From JBFHFS01 sp041583495 (GTDB taxonomy: Bacteria; Bacteroidota; Bacteroidia; Bacteroidales; Marinilabiliaceae), in assembly GCA_041583495.1 (NCBI GenBank), contig JBFHFS010000044.1:1-39419 (forward strand): a stretch of 39,419 nt of DNA. Reading direction: 5' to 3'. The notes below the pieces were generated by a model. It made no database searches and was not told the DNA's origin. It was given only the letters and a program-made list of their open reading frames with translations. This document shows positions 1-7,810 of the stretch, one piece after another. Each line of letters opens with the position of its first letter. Within the stretch, counting starts at the first letter, position 1. Position numbers and translations under genes: made by a program.

Positions 1-277
1 ACTCAGCTCGGGAGAGTTCTTTTCTTTTAGCGAAGAGTACTGATTTTTAGCTTTTTCATGTCAGTGGCGGCATTTTTTGTTTCGTTTTTGCTGCTGTAGG
101 CAAAAATGAAAAGCCCGTCGGCTTGAGACGAAATATAAAAATTCATTCAAAAAAGAATTATTTCGGGACAATAGTGTATTTTTAGACTTAATTTAGTCCT
201 CGTTCCTCTCCGGGAGGTTATATCAGAAGGGACAGTACATAACCCTCAATCAGTCAGGAGGGAATCATAAATTACGA
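1..277. other. Leader region upstream of pyrH, no gene seen
   Basis: No convincing reading frame is present. Small inverted repeats occur: AAGCC/GGCTT around 111-124 without a T-run, and a possible nested structure around 197-231 in which GTCC/GGAC enclose CCTC-TCCG-GAGG. The second could fold in the pyrH 5' leader, but I cannot match it to any known riboswitch. A purine-rich AGGAGGG lies at 256-262, about 18 bases before the ATG, which is long for a Shine-Dalgarno site. Confidence 0.4.
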
Positions 278-280
278 TTG

Positions 281-988
281 ATGCAATACAAACGAATTCT
301 TTTAAAATTATCGGGCGAATCGCTCATGGGTGAGCAAGGTTATGGCATTGATGCACAACGCCTTGCCGATTATGCCCAACAAATAGACGAAATCGCCCAA
401 TTAGGCGTTCAGGTGGCCATTGTTATTGGCGGGGGTAATATTTTCCGTGGAATGAGTGGTGCCGCCAAAGGTTTTGACCGGTATAAAGGCGACCAGATGG
501 GCATGCTGGCCACGGTAATCAACAGTCTGGCACTGGCCTCGGCACTGGAAGCACAGGGCACACCTGCACGGGTGTTAACCGCCATCCGAATGGAGCCTGT
601 TGGAGAGTTTTACTCCAAACCCCGGGCCATAAATGCCCTGGAAGACGGAGAAGTGGTGATCCTTTCGGGCGGCACAGGCAACCCCTATTTCACCACCGAT
701 ACCGGCTCGGCCCTCAGAGGCATTGAAGTGGAAGCCGACGTGATGCTCAAAGGCACCCGTGTGGATGGCGTCTATACCGCCGACCCGGAGAAGGATCCTT
801 CGGCCACCAAATTCGACACCATTACCTTCGACGAGGTGTACCAAAAAGGCCTTAAGATAATGGACCTCACGGCTACGGCCATGTGCAAAGAAAACAACCT
901 GCCGGTCATCGTCTTTAATATGGACAAGATGGGCAACTTAATTAAGGTGCTAAAAGGGGATTCAATAGGGACTCTGGTGAAAAATTAA
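281..988 (+). CDS. pyrH: UMP kinase (uridylate kinase)
   Basis: Cytosolic kinase of the amino-acid-kinase fold that phosphorylates UMP to UDP with ATP in de novo pyrimidine synthesis; the bacterial enzyme is normally a hexamer. The 235-residue length is standard. Visible motifs are the N-terminal phosphate-binding LKLSGES (residues 8-14), GGGNIFRG (50-57), the GGTGNPYFTTDTGSALR stretch (130-146) that contacts UMP, and VDGVYTADP (161-169) typical of the ATP-side loop. I chose ATG 281 over the TTG at 278 because the family begins close to this residue. In many Bacteroidota frr follows pyrH; here a strong terminator follows and frr is not in the window, so pyrH appears monocistronic at its 3' end. 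Confidence 0.97.
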   Translation: MQYKRILLKLSGESLMGEQGYGIDAQRLADYAQQIDEIAQLGVQVAIVIGGGNIFRGMSGAAKGFDRYKGDQMGMLATVINSLALASALEAQGTPARVLTAIRMEPVGEFYSKPRAINALEDGEVVILSGGTGNPYFTTDTGSALRGIEVEADVMLKGTRVDGVYTADPEKDPSATKFDTITFDEVYQKGLKIMDLTATAMCKENNLPVIVFNMDKMGNLIKVLKGDSIGTLVKN

Positions 989-1032
989 CCGCCTCCCTAC
1001 CCCGGCCTCATCTGAGGTAAACTTCTTAAATC

Positions 1033-1055
1033 AGGCCCTTCGGGGCCTTTTTTTT
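1033..1055 (+). terminator. Rho-independent terminator of pyrH
   Basis: Perfect 6-bp stem AGGCCC/GGGCCT closed by a UUCG tetraloop (1039-1042) and followed by eight T residues (1048-1055). It lies 45 bases after the pyrH stop codon, so it ends the pyrH transcript. Confidence 0.93.
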
Positions 1056-1301
1056 GCTTCGAACGCGTTAGGGGGGCCAGGCTTCACGTAAGACAAAACA
1101 AGCTGTTTTTCGCACCAGAAGACAAGCTTACCTGAACCATGCTGAACAAACCCTAACCCTTATGCGAAAAAATGAAATCGAAATGGAACAAAGCGCCCAC
1201 GAAAAAATTTTCAGCAGAACCCTGTAAAAAATGGTAAGTTGCTCTAAGTGGGTATTTTCAGAAGCCTGCCATTCGTAAGCATAAGTCCCCAACCCCTTCA
1301 T

Positions 1302-1335
1302 AAAAAACAAAAACCCCCTGAATATCAGGAGGTTT
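1302..1335 (-). terminator. Rho-independent terminator of tRNA-Arg
   Basis: On the minus strand an 11-bp stem, AAACCTCCTGA against TCAGGGGGTTT with one G-U pair and a TAT loop (+ strand 1311-1335), is followed by a T-rich tract broken by one G. It begins three bases after the tRNA 3' end, fitting termination of a single-tRNA transcript. Confidence 0.9.
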
Positions 1336-1337
1336 TG

Positions 1338-1409
1338 TAGCCTCACCAGGAATCGAACCTGGATCTACGGTTTAGGAAACCGCTATTCTATCCATTGAAC
1401 TATGAGGCC
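1338..1409 (-). tRNA. tRNA-Arg (anticodon CCU)
   Basis: The minus strand folds as a full cloverleaf. The acceptor stem is GGCCTCA/TGAGGCT with a terminal G-U pair, the anticodon stem is GCGGT/ACCGT, the loop TTCCTAA gives anticodon CCU, and the T arm is CCAGG-TTCGATT-CCTGG. It reads the AGG arginine codon. The discriminator base is A (1338) and the 3' CCA is not encoded, so CCA must be added by the nucleotidyltransferase. No intron or neighbouring tRNA is present. Confidence 0.96.
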
Positions 1410-1561
1410 TTAATGTTGAGGGCACAAAATTAGGAAAATAAATCCTTATTCCGGCAAAAAATCAGGGAAGATGCAAGCTCAATAGCAATCCGGGGCTCTC
1501 AGTCAGGAGAATTGTTATCTGGCTGCCGCCAAATACAATTCCCCTGGAGAAGTCATCGGGC

Positions 1562-2110
1562 TTAAAATCTGATCCCAAGCGTCATGCCGGCTCGTATTCC
1601 AAAACCTTCCCAGCTATCGGAATCGAAATCACTTTCATTTCCCGATTTCACATCCCAGTTGGCACTGACATAGGAAGGACCAAAAAACAAGTCATAGGTC
1701 ACCACGTCTTTGAATAACCATTGACGACCTATCAGCAGCCCGCCACCAATTCCGGACAGATCGGCCTCGGAATCCTCGGTGCCCTCCTCATAGGAAAAAT
1801 TAAGCGACTGATACCGCAGATAAGGTGCCACGTAAAACCCATCAGGTGCCGGATTATTACCCAAATAAAACCGGTATTCAGGCGTCAGGGCCCACCCTCT
1901 GATTTTAGTATCCCCCGGAGTCATACCGGTATAAAGGAACCCCACATTCAGACTGGATTGCTCATCCAGGGTATGCTCATAAAAAAAGGAGGCCGTTCGC
2001 ATCAGCGGACTCAACAGATTTACCTTAATCCCATCCCTTTTTTGTGCCTGGGAAAACGTTACTGACAAAAACAAAAAGCCAGCTGTAACAATCAAGTTAA
2101 GATTCTTCAT
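1562..2110 (-). CDS. DUF3575-like outer-membrane beta-barrel protein
   Basis: 182-residue exported protein. I start it at the ATG at 2110 (MKNLNLIV...), because that places a signal peptide at residues 1-22 ending in SQAQ; the open frame upstream of it (to 2185) has no signal-like sequence. The mature part alternates hydrophobic and polar residues in beta-strand style (EYRFYLG, YVAPYLRY, DLFFGPSYV) and ends in an aromatic residue (GIRF), as outer-membrane barrels do. Overall it resembles the DUF3575 / OmpA-type small barrel group in Bacteroidota. The specific function is unknown. It is co-directional with the kinase upstream (4853-2196), 85 bases apart, so co-transcription is possible. Confidence 0.7.
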   Translation of the reverse strand: MKNLNLIVTAGFLFLSVTFSQAQKRDGIKVNLLSPLMRTASFFYEHTLDEQSSLNVGFLYTGMTPGDTKIRGWALTPEYRFYLGNNPAPDGFYVAPYLRYQSLNFSYEEGTEDSEADLSGIGGGLLIGRQWLFKDVVTYDLFFGPSYVSANWDVKSGNESDFDSDSWEGFGIRAGMTLGIRF

Positions 2111-2195
2111 AAGAAATATATTAGTGAAAAATGCATAAAAAAAATTCATCCCATTCCAGCATTCATCTCCCCACCACAGGAGCAACCTCCCGGTT

Positions 2196-4853
2196 TCATC
2201 GTATCGGCAAAGTAAAAAAGAACTTTGCCCCCTCTTTGGCCTTCGACTCCAGCCATAACTGCCCGTCCATTAAGTCGACCAAACTTTTACAGATAGAGAG
2301 ACCAAGCCCGGTACCACCCATATTGCCCAACCCGGTTTTAGAGACTTGCATAAAGCGGTCGAAAATCATTTTGTGATGGGCCTTGTCGATTCCAATGCCG
2401 GTATCGTGCACAAAAAAGAGAACATTTTGCTCTTTTAATTCGAACCCAAACTTCACATGCCCATGTGGGGCAGTAAATTTAAGCGCATTATGAATCAAAT
2501 TATTAAAGATCTGTGTAAGCTTTCCCCCATCCAACACGCAAAAGAACTCCTCCCCGGGGACTTGCATCTCCAGGTGGATCTTTTTTTTCTCCGCCGAAAT
2601 TTTAAAAAACCGGGAAAGATCATCCATCATATTATTCAGATTAACGCGGTCGGACATAACTTTAACCTGCCCGGTTTCCAACCGGGAAACCTCCATCACA
2701 TCGTTAATGATCCTTAGCAGCTGATGACCACTGCGTAAAATCACATCCGTAAAATTCAGCAGATCCTCCTGCGAAAGATCCGGAGTGCGAAGCAACTCTG
2801 AAAAACCCAGGATGCCATTCATCGGGGTGCGAATTTCATGGCTCATATTGGCCAGGAAGGCCGACTTAAGCCGATCGCTCTCCTCAGCCCGCTCCTTGGC
2901 TTCGATAAGTTCCTTTTCCACGGCCATGGCTCTGGTTACATCACGTACAATGGCCAATACATGATTCTGATCCACATAAACCATACGGGATTCGAAGTCC
3001 TGCTTTTTCCCGCCTATCTCCAGAACATAGTTATAAGTCTCTATTCCACGATGGGCGAATACCTCCGCCATCTTTTGGTGGGTAAGCCTGGCGATGGGAG
3101 CCGGCAAGGCTTCGTCAACTTTATGATTAAGAAACTTACTGGGAGACACATAGAGTCGCACAGACGATTTAGCATGATATTCCCGGATGATGCCCTCTTT
3201 ATCGATCATGAAAAACATATCCGGAATGGCTTTTAACAAGCTCTTAACCTGTTCGTGATTTTTTTCGGCCATCTGCATGGCCTCCTGCAGGTTGCGGATA
3301 AGTAATTTTTCGCGTGTGATATTGGTAAGCGTGCCAAAGGATTTTAAAAGGACCCCTTTGTTGAATAGAACGATACCACTCCCTTCCAGGAAGCACTCCT
3401 TCCCGTCATTTAAAATCAGTCGAAACTCTTCCTGCCAGTTGACCCCTTCTTTAAAGTTCTTTTCCCAGGAACGAACCACTTTTAAGCGGTCCTGGGGATG
3501 GATCATTTTAACGAATTCGTCCAGGGTTAAGGGATTGGTCTCAGCCCCTGTAATGGCAGAGAAGTCGCCATACCAGTGCAGGTTATTGGTTTCAGGATCC
3601 CATTCGAAAATGATATCGTTGGATTGCATGGCAATCAACCTAAAGCGCTCCTCGTTTTCGCGTAAGAGGTTTTCCATTCTTTTCCGCTCGGTGATGTCCC
3701 GACCCAGCACGACCAACCCCCTTCTGGATCCGTCCTCAAAAAAGAGGGGCACTTTAACTACTTCCAATACTTTTTGAGAGCCATCCGATAAAGTGATAGC
3801 TTCCTCCTCTTTTATGGATTTTTTAAAAGCCCAGGCTTTTCGGTCACTTAGGAAATCCTTTTCAAATCCCTCAGTCATGGCAGGGGAGAGTTTCTTCAGA
3901 TCCCTGCCCTTTTTTCCTATGAAGCTTTTTCCCTGCACGTCGAATAACCGCTGCCAGGCATCGTTAGCCACCAACCAATGATCCTCACCGTCCTTAAAAC
4001 AGATCACATCAGGGGTTGAATTAATGAGTAAACGCAACCTTTCTTCACTTTCCAGAAGTGCCTGCCGCGCCTTTTCTCTCTCGGAATTGTCGAGCACCAT
4101 CCCTATCATGCCCACCAGCTGATGCCGGTGGTCATATACCGGGGCAGTTTTCAAAAGCAGATTAAGGGTAATGCCACTCAGGGTGGATTGATAACTTCCT
4201 TCGTAAAACCCGTGCTTCCCCTTCAATGGGGCCTCAAGAGCAGGGACTATCCTTTGATCCCGGAGATCCCTCATATTCAGATGAAGCAGTTCTTTTCTGC
4301 CTGTTTGAAGGGTTTCAGCCAACCGGTCATTAAAACCCGTAATTTCAAGAGATTCGTTGTAAAAGAAAACACTGCCTGGCGAAAACTCAAAAAGGAGTTT
4401 GAATTGCTCCTCCTGATTTGCATCTTTCAAGAATCCAGGCTCGAAAAAAAAAGGTTGATGGCTTATTTCCAAAGCCTGCCGGGACTGTTCCATCAACACT
4501 AACCGAAGGGGGTCCGGGGCAATCTCTGTGGTATAAAACAACCACAAAAAACAGGATTCCTCCACCCACCGGTTTTTTATCCGGGCATATTGACCTTTAA
4601 GAAAGCCATTACCCAGCACTTCAAGGGGAACCTCTAACCAGCCTTCCTCAGGCTTAGAGGTTGGATCGAGCAGTTGGACCATGTTTCTGAGGTGTCCCTC
4701 CCGGTTCTTCGACAAAGAACCTCCGGGGAAGGCCATGAGGTATTCCATTGTTCCGGCACCCCTCGTTGAAAGAACCACATAGGCCTCACAATAGCGTGCC
4801 AGCATCTGGATGGTTTGGCTGGCATTTGAAGGAAAGCTATCTGTCGGAACCAT
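2196..4853 (-). CDS. Multi-PAS sensor histidine kinase
   Basis: 885 residues from the ATG at 4853. Residues 1-150 form an unassigned N-terminal module. About four PAS-type domains follow (roughly 155-260, 270-390, 400-515, 538-645); the linkers carry the REKARQALLESEERLR and DITERKRMENLLRENEERF junctions typical of PAS tandems. HisKA has the phosphoacceptor His at about 672 in NMSHEIRTP, then the N box NNLIHNALKF, G1 DTGIGI (about 817-822), F box and G2 GGTGLGLS. No receiver domain is fused and no obvious membrane helix is visible, so it is likely a cytosolic sensor needing a separate response regulator, which is not adjacent. Ligand unknown. Confidence 0.93.
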   Translation of the reverse strand: MVPTDSFPSNASQTIQMLARYCEAYVVLSTRGAGTMEYLMAFPGGSLSKNREGHLRNMVQLLDPTSKPEEGWLEVPLEVLGNGFLKGQYARIKNRWVEESCFLWLFYTTEIAPDPLRLVLMEQSRQALEISHQPFFFEPGFLKDANQEEQFKLLFEFSPGSVFFYNESLEITGFNDRLAETLQTGRKELLHLNMRDLRDQRIVPALEAPLKGKHGFYEGSYQSTLSGITLNLLLKTAPVYDHRHQLVGMIGMVLDNSEREKARQALLESEERLRLLINSTPDVICFKDGEDHWLVANDAWQRLFDVQGKSFIGKKGRDLKKLSPAMTEGFEKDFLSDRKAWAFKKSIKEEEAITLSDGSQKVLEVVKVPLFFEDGSRRGLVVLGRDITERKRMENLLRENEERFRLIAMQSNDIIFEWDPETNNLHWYGDFSAITGAETNPLTLDEFVKMIHPQDRLKVVRSWEKNFKEGVNWQEEFRLILNDGKECFLEGSGIVLFNKGVLLKSFGTLTNITREKLLIRNLQEAMQMAEKNHEQVKSLLKAIPDMFFMIDKEGIIREYHAKSSVRLYVSPSKFLNHKVDEALPAPIARLTHQKMAEVFAHRGIETYNYVLEIGGKKQDFESRMVYVDQNHVLAIVRDVTRAMAVEKELIEAKERAEESDRLKSAFLANMSHEIRTPMNGILGFSELLRTPDLSQEDLLNFTDVILRSGHQLLRIINDVMEVSRLETGQVKVMSDRVNLNNMMDDLSRFFKISAEKKKIHLEMQVPGEEFFCVLDGGKLTQIFNNLIHNALKFTAPHGHVKFGFELKEQNVLFFVHDTGIGIDKAHHKMIFDRFMQVSKTGLGNMGGTGLGLSICKSLVDLMDGQLWLESKAKEGAKFFFTLPIR

Positions 4854-4856
4854 AGG

Positions 4857-4864
4857 CAAATATA
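4857..4864 (-). promoter_or_regulatory. Possible -7 promoter element of the PAS kinase (leaderless start)
   Basis: TATATTTG on the minus strand matches the Bacteroidota -7 consensus TAnnTTTG. Its final G is four bases before the ATG at 4853, so a start site at the usual spacing would fall on or next to the initiation codon, implying a leaderless transcript. No convincing -33 TTTG is seen and the octamer can occur by chance. Confidence 0.35.
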
Positions 4865-5488
4865 GATAAAAAACGTTCTTTATCGACCATCCGACTTCTT
4901 TATTGACCCGAGCGGCAAAAAGCCACCGTTTTTCTCAAAAGAGGAGAGTCGCTAACAGCAACATTACCCGGGGTATTACGGCAGGCTCTTACCACTGCCC
5001 ACAAAATGGGTTCGAATGGCATCCTTTGAAAGCAAAGATACCCTGCACAATTTAAAAAACAAGACAATTACTCCATGTCATGACCAAAATTATTCTCTTT
5101 CATCCACAGATCAGGGCCTTCCGCCCCTTTCAAAATGAAATGCATTTTTACCCCGGGGCAACTATCCAATGGTTTACCAAACCCCAAAACAACCCTGAAT
5201 TTTTTCCAGGCACCGGATACTAAACCACCAGCAATAAAAAAGGTTGGAAGACGAAAAGGAAAATAAAAAATGACCGGACAGCATTGCCCAACTCCATCGA
5301 AGATAAAGAGAAAAGAAAAGCTTTTTTTAGTCCACCAGGCTTGTCCCAATGACATTACGGGCACGCCCCCCGGGGAGAAGGTTAAAACCGGCCCTGCCCG
5401 TTTTACCGAAAAAAAATTGTGTAACCCGTTTCAATACAATGGTGGTTTCTGAGCCCACAACCCACAGAAAGGGAAAAAAAGAACCGGT
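4865..5488. other. Gene-free stretch between PAS kinase and Spy-like gene
   Basis: About 620 bases without a convincing gene. The minus-strand frame at 5068-5364 has no family resemblance. Local features are A- and G-rich runs around 5240-5320 and a C/G-rich patch near 5367-5380. This could be a decayed gene or a long 3' region of the sigma-factor operon; I see no remnant I can name. Confidence 0.4.
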
Positions 5489-5992
5489 TTATGGCTCCTC
5501 TTTTTTGAAGGGAACCGGTGGTGCGGCCCGCTTGTCGTACCGCTTGTTGGCATCCAGCATCAACGTCCGGTACTTCTCTTGCTGGGTGGGACTGCATATT
5601 TCATAGATCGATCTAAACAACAGCCAGGTTCGCTCCTGCATCTGGGCGTTTAAGAGAGCCATCCGATCGATGAGTGAGTCTCCAACGGCAACATTGTATT
5701 CGGGGCTTAGAGCCATATCCAGATAGGCTCTTCTCAGTTTCAAGTGAGCCCTTTCCAATTCGCGCATCCCAACGATATGCTTACGTTGAACAGCCCCGAC
5801 ACGCGCTCGTTGCTCTTCAGAAAAATCCAGATCTTTATACATAAAACCCCAACCTCTATTGGTCTCGGAGTTTTCGTGGCCAGGCTTCTGCCGCTCCTTA
5901 ACCTCCCGGGTGCGCCAAAGCATCCCAAGGGAAAACAGATTCAGAACAATCAGAACAGCAATAACCGAAAACAGTATTTTATCTCTCTTCAT
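5489..5992 (-). CDS. Spy/CnrX-like periplasmic sensor protein with N-terminal anchor
   Basis: 167 residues from the ATG at 5992 (a second ATG at 6001 is possible). Residues 5-27 (ILFSVIAVLIVLNLFSLGMLW) form one membrane helix, and the rest is a charged, all-helical periplasmic part. The pattern DLDFSEEQRARVGAVQRKH, followed by SPTQQEKYRTLM near the end, matches the two LTxxQ-type half motifs of the Spy/CpxP/CnrX family. It is the third gene after an ECF sigma factor and a one-helix protein, 22 bases behind the latter, as in cnrYXH-type loci where the CnrX-like protein senses metal or misfolded protein in the periplasm. No histidine- or methionine-rich metal site is obvious, so the signal is unknown. 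Confidence 0.75.
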   Translation of the reverse strand: MKRDKILFSVIAVLIVLNLFSLGMLWRTREVKERQKPGHENSETNRGWGFMYKDLDFSEEQRARVGAVQRKHIVGMRELERAHLKLRRAYLDMALSPEYNVAVGDSLIDRMALLNAQMQERTWLLFRSIYEICSPTQQEKYRTLMLDANKRYDKRAAPPVPFKKEEP

Positions 5993-6014
5993 GGGAGGCA
6001 TTAAATTTGAGTTA

Positions 6015-6344
6015 TCATTCACCGTCCTCCTGGGCCAGATAATTATCCCAATCAGCAGCAGGCACCAGGGTATAGGACTCCAGCAACAGATCAATTCCCT
6101 CGGAGCGGGTAAGCGTTTCATCGGTGGTTGACCGGGTAAAAAACGCTACATTGAGCAGCACCAAAGCAACCGCCGCCACACCCGCCAGCCGGGGTAGGAT
6201 TGAAAGAGATTCCTGACGGTACTCTGCCTTCACTGCTGCTTTTATGCGCGCATCCAAAAAAGGGGATCCCTCATAACGTCCGGGCTCATGCAAAGCATTA
6301 AATGCCTCCTCCACCTTTTGATTTATTCGTTCTTCCCTGTTCAT
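6015..6344 (-). CDS. Small one-helix membrane protein, probable anti-sigma factor
   Basis: 109 residues. The N-terminal ~50 residues are charged and predicted cytosolic (MNREERINQKVEEAFNALHE...), a single membrane helix lies at about 49-68 (LPRLAGVAAVALVLLNVAFF), and a short acidic periplasmic tail ends in YLAQEDGE. Its ATG overlaps the sigma-factor stop codon by four bases (ATGA at 6341-6344), indicating translational coupling. Size, topology and position match the anti-sigma role of CnrY-type proteins, but I see no classical zinc-binding anti-sigma motif. The role is therefore inferred from context. Confidence 0.7.
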   Translation of the reverse strand: MNREERINQKVEEAFNALHEPGRYEGSPFLDARIKAAVKAEYRQESLSILPRLAGVAAVALVLLNVAFFTRSTTDETLTRSEGIDLLLESYTLVPAADWDNYLAQEDGE

Positions 6345-6910
6345 AACATTTTGCGATAATAGTTTTGCAATAATTTCCTTAGGTACCGATTGGCCCTGGT
6401 AATCAGGGCCTCCACCGCTCCTTCGGAAAGATTCATCACCTCAGCTATTTGAGCGTTGGCCAATCCCTCCTGCCGGGATAATACAAAAGCGGTTTTCTGA
6501 CGTTCGGGTAACCGGGCCACCACACTTGCCAACAGTCGCTCCAGTTCTTTTTGCTCCAGGTCGGCCGAAAGATCGGTAGTGGCGGCCACCTCTACCTCGG
6601 TTCCATCCTCCCGAAAGAGACTTTTTATCCGACCCATCCGCTTTTTCCGGGTCCTGGTGCGTAAAAAATCGATGCTTTTATTCACTGCCAACCGGTACAA
6701 CCAAACCCAAAGGGAGACCTTTCCATTAAATTTATCAATATCACGATAAACCAGCAAAAACACCTCCTGCGCCACATCTTCAGCATCCTCACGCTGCCGT
6801 GTAAACCCAAAACAGGTATTCACCACCCGTGCGCGATATGTTGCCAACAGGGTAGTGAATGCACTTTCATGACCCTCTTTTAGGGCAGATATAAGCTCTT
6901 GTTCCGTCAA
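6341..6910 (-). CDS. ECF-type RNA polymerase sigma factor
   Basis: 189 residues. Region 2 lies at about 20-90, with the DAEDVAQEVFLLVYRDI segment (42-58) that binds core polymerase and the -10 element. Region 4 is at about 130-180, with the helix-turn-helix LPERQKTAFVLSRQEGLANAQIAEVMNLSEGAVE. The start is TTG at 6910-6908: an in-frame stop lies just upstream and no other Met occurs in the first half, so a non-ATG start seems forced. It is the first gene of a three-gene operon with an anti-sigma candidate and a Spy/CnrX-like protein, and likely drives envelope-stress genes. A perfect palindrome CTTAGCTAAG sits 31 bases upstream. Confidence 0.93.
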   Translation of the reverse strand: MTEQELISALKEGHESAFTTLLATYRARVVNTCFGFTRQREDAEDVAQEVFLLVYRDIDKFNGKVSLWVWLYRLAVNKSIDFLRTRTRKKRMGRIKSLFREDGTEVEVAATTDLSADLEQKELERLLASVVARLPERQKTAFVLSRQEGLANAQIAEVMNLSEGAVEALITRANRYLRKLLQNYYRKML

Positions 6911-6940
6911 CCTCTGAGTTCAGTCTTATATTTAATAAAT

Positions 6941-6950
6941 CTTAGCTAAG
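6941..6950. promoter_or_regulatory. 10-bp perfect palindrome upstream of the sigma operon
   Basis: CTTAGCTAAG is fully self-complementary and sits 31 bases before the TTG start of the sigma gene, in the expected promoter region. It may be an operator or part of the promoter; nothing identifies the binding protein, and a 10-mer palindrome can arise by chance. Confidence 0.3.
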
Positions 6951-7161
6951 CGATACGAGTGCAGCGAAAGCCCGCTAAACTTTTATCTGGAATTGACAAC
7001 GGCTCAGGCAATGAAAGGATTCACTTATTTTTTTGTGAATTACTTTCTTCTGCCTCGTCCCCTAAAAAGAGAGACAGGCTGCGAGGGAGAATCACTCAAC
7101 TAAGGCTAAAGATAATAAAAACAGCCAAACCAAGCCTTCTCCCCCGGCAAGTCTTCACAGT

Positions 7162-7617
7162 TTATTGCGCGTCTTGGGGCCTTCTCCTTTGAGAATCACC
7201 TCTCCGGGCCTCCATTCTTTCACGCATCTTTTGCACCATTTCGTCATACTTCTTGGCCTGCTCAGGAGTAAGTAAAGCCTTGATCTCATTATTATAGGCC
7301 TCAGATTCGGCTTTCATTTTTTCCATTTTAGCCTTTTGTTCTTCCCGCTCGGCCTTAACGGCTTCGGCTCTTTGCTGGCGCATAGCGGCACGTTCCTTAT
7401 CCATGGCTTCCTGCCTCTTCTCCATGACAACCTTAATCTTAACCACCTGTTCCGGGGTAAGGGTCAACTCCTCGGTCATTTTAGTTAACATCTGCTCTTG
7501 CCGGGCTTTAGGATCGGGGGCTTGTCTCTCACGCTTTTGAGGCGTTGTTTCCTGTCCAAAAACAGATAGGCTGAATACCAGCACCATCCCAATCAACATA
7601 AATCGTTTCATAATCAT
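7162..7617 (-). CDS. Secreted Spy-like (LTxxQ motif) charged helical protein
   Basis: 151 residues, with a signal peptide at about 1-21 (IGMVLVFSLSVFGQ) and either of two in-frame ATGs (7617 or 7611). The mature protein is extremely rich in Lys, Glu, Gln, Met and Arg and almost entirely helical. It carries LTLTPEQ near 52-58 and LLTPEQ near 115-120, the paired LTxxQ-type motifs of the Spy/CpxP superfamily. Such proteins are periplasmic chaperones or stress sensors. It lies 251 bases upstream of the ECF sigma operon in the same direction, so it may be a target of that sigma factor. The C-terminus is a basic Arg/Gln tail. Confidence 0.8.
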   Translation of the reverse strand: MIMKRFMLIGMVLVFSLSVFGQETTPQKRERQAPDPKARQEQMLTKMTEELTLTPEQVVKIKVVMEKRQEAMDKERAAMRQQRAEAVKAEREEQKAKMEKMKAESEAYNNEIKALLTPEQAKKYDEMVQKMRERMEARRGDSQRRRPQDAQ

Positions 7618-7810
7618 TTCGTTTTAAATTAAATTTGAAAAAAATTCTGCGTTTAGTATAAGTTTCGATGAAGCAACCGGTTCCCTACGAAAAATTTTCA
7701 TTTTTTTTTCGCAACCTTTTCAACCCTTTATCATCTCTATAACATCGGCACAAAAATTGTTGCACGTTACCAAATTTAATTCTCTTTAAACCAATTAATT
7801 ATTTAAACCT

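Larger units (their letters stand above)
989..1337. other. Gene-free stretch between pyrH and tRNA-Arg
   Basis: Apart from the pyrH terminator (1033-1055) and the tRNA terminator (1302-1335), I see nothing. The 72-codon minus-strand frame at 1128-1346 runs into the tRNA gene and across its terminator and has no protein-like composition. Confidence 0.6.

Noticed and set aside
1128..1346. 72-codon minus-strand frame
   Set aside because: It starts inside the tRNA-Arg gene and crosses its terminator, so it cannot be a gene with its own signals.
4985..5045. tRNA-like GGTTCGAATGG string
   Set aside because: The surrounding bases do not form an acceptor or anticodon stem, so it is not a tRNA or tRNA fragment I can support.
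5068..5364. 98-codon minus-strand frame in the gap before the PAS kinase
   Set aside because: No recognised family, biased composition and no promoter; probably chance in a long gap.
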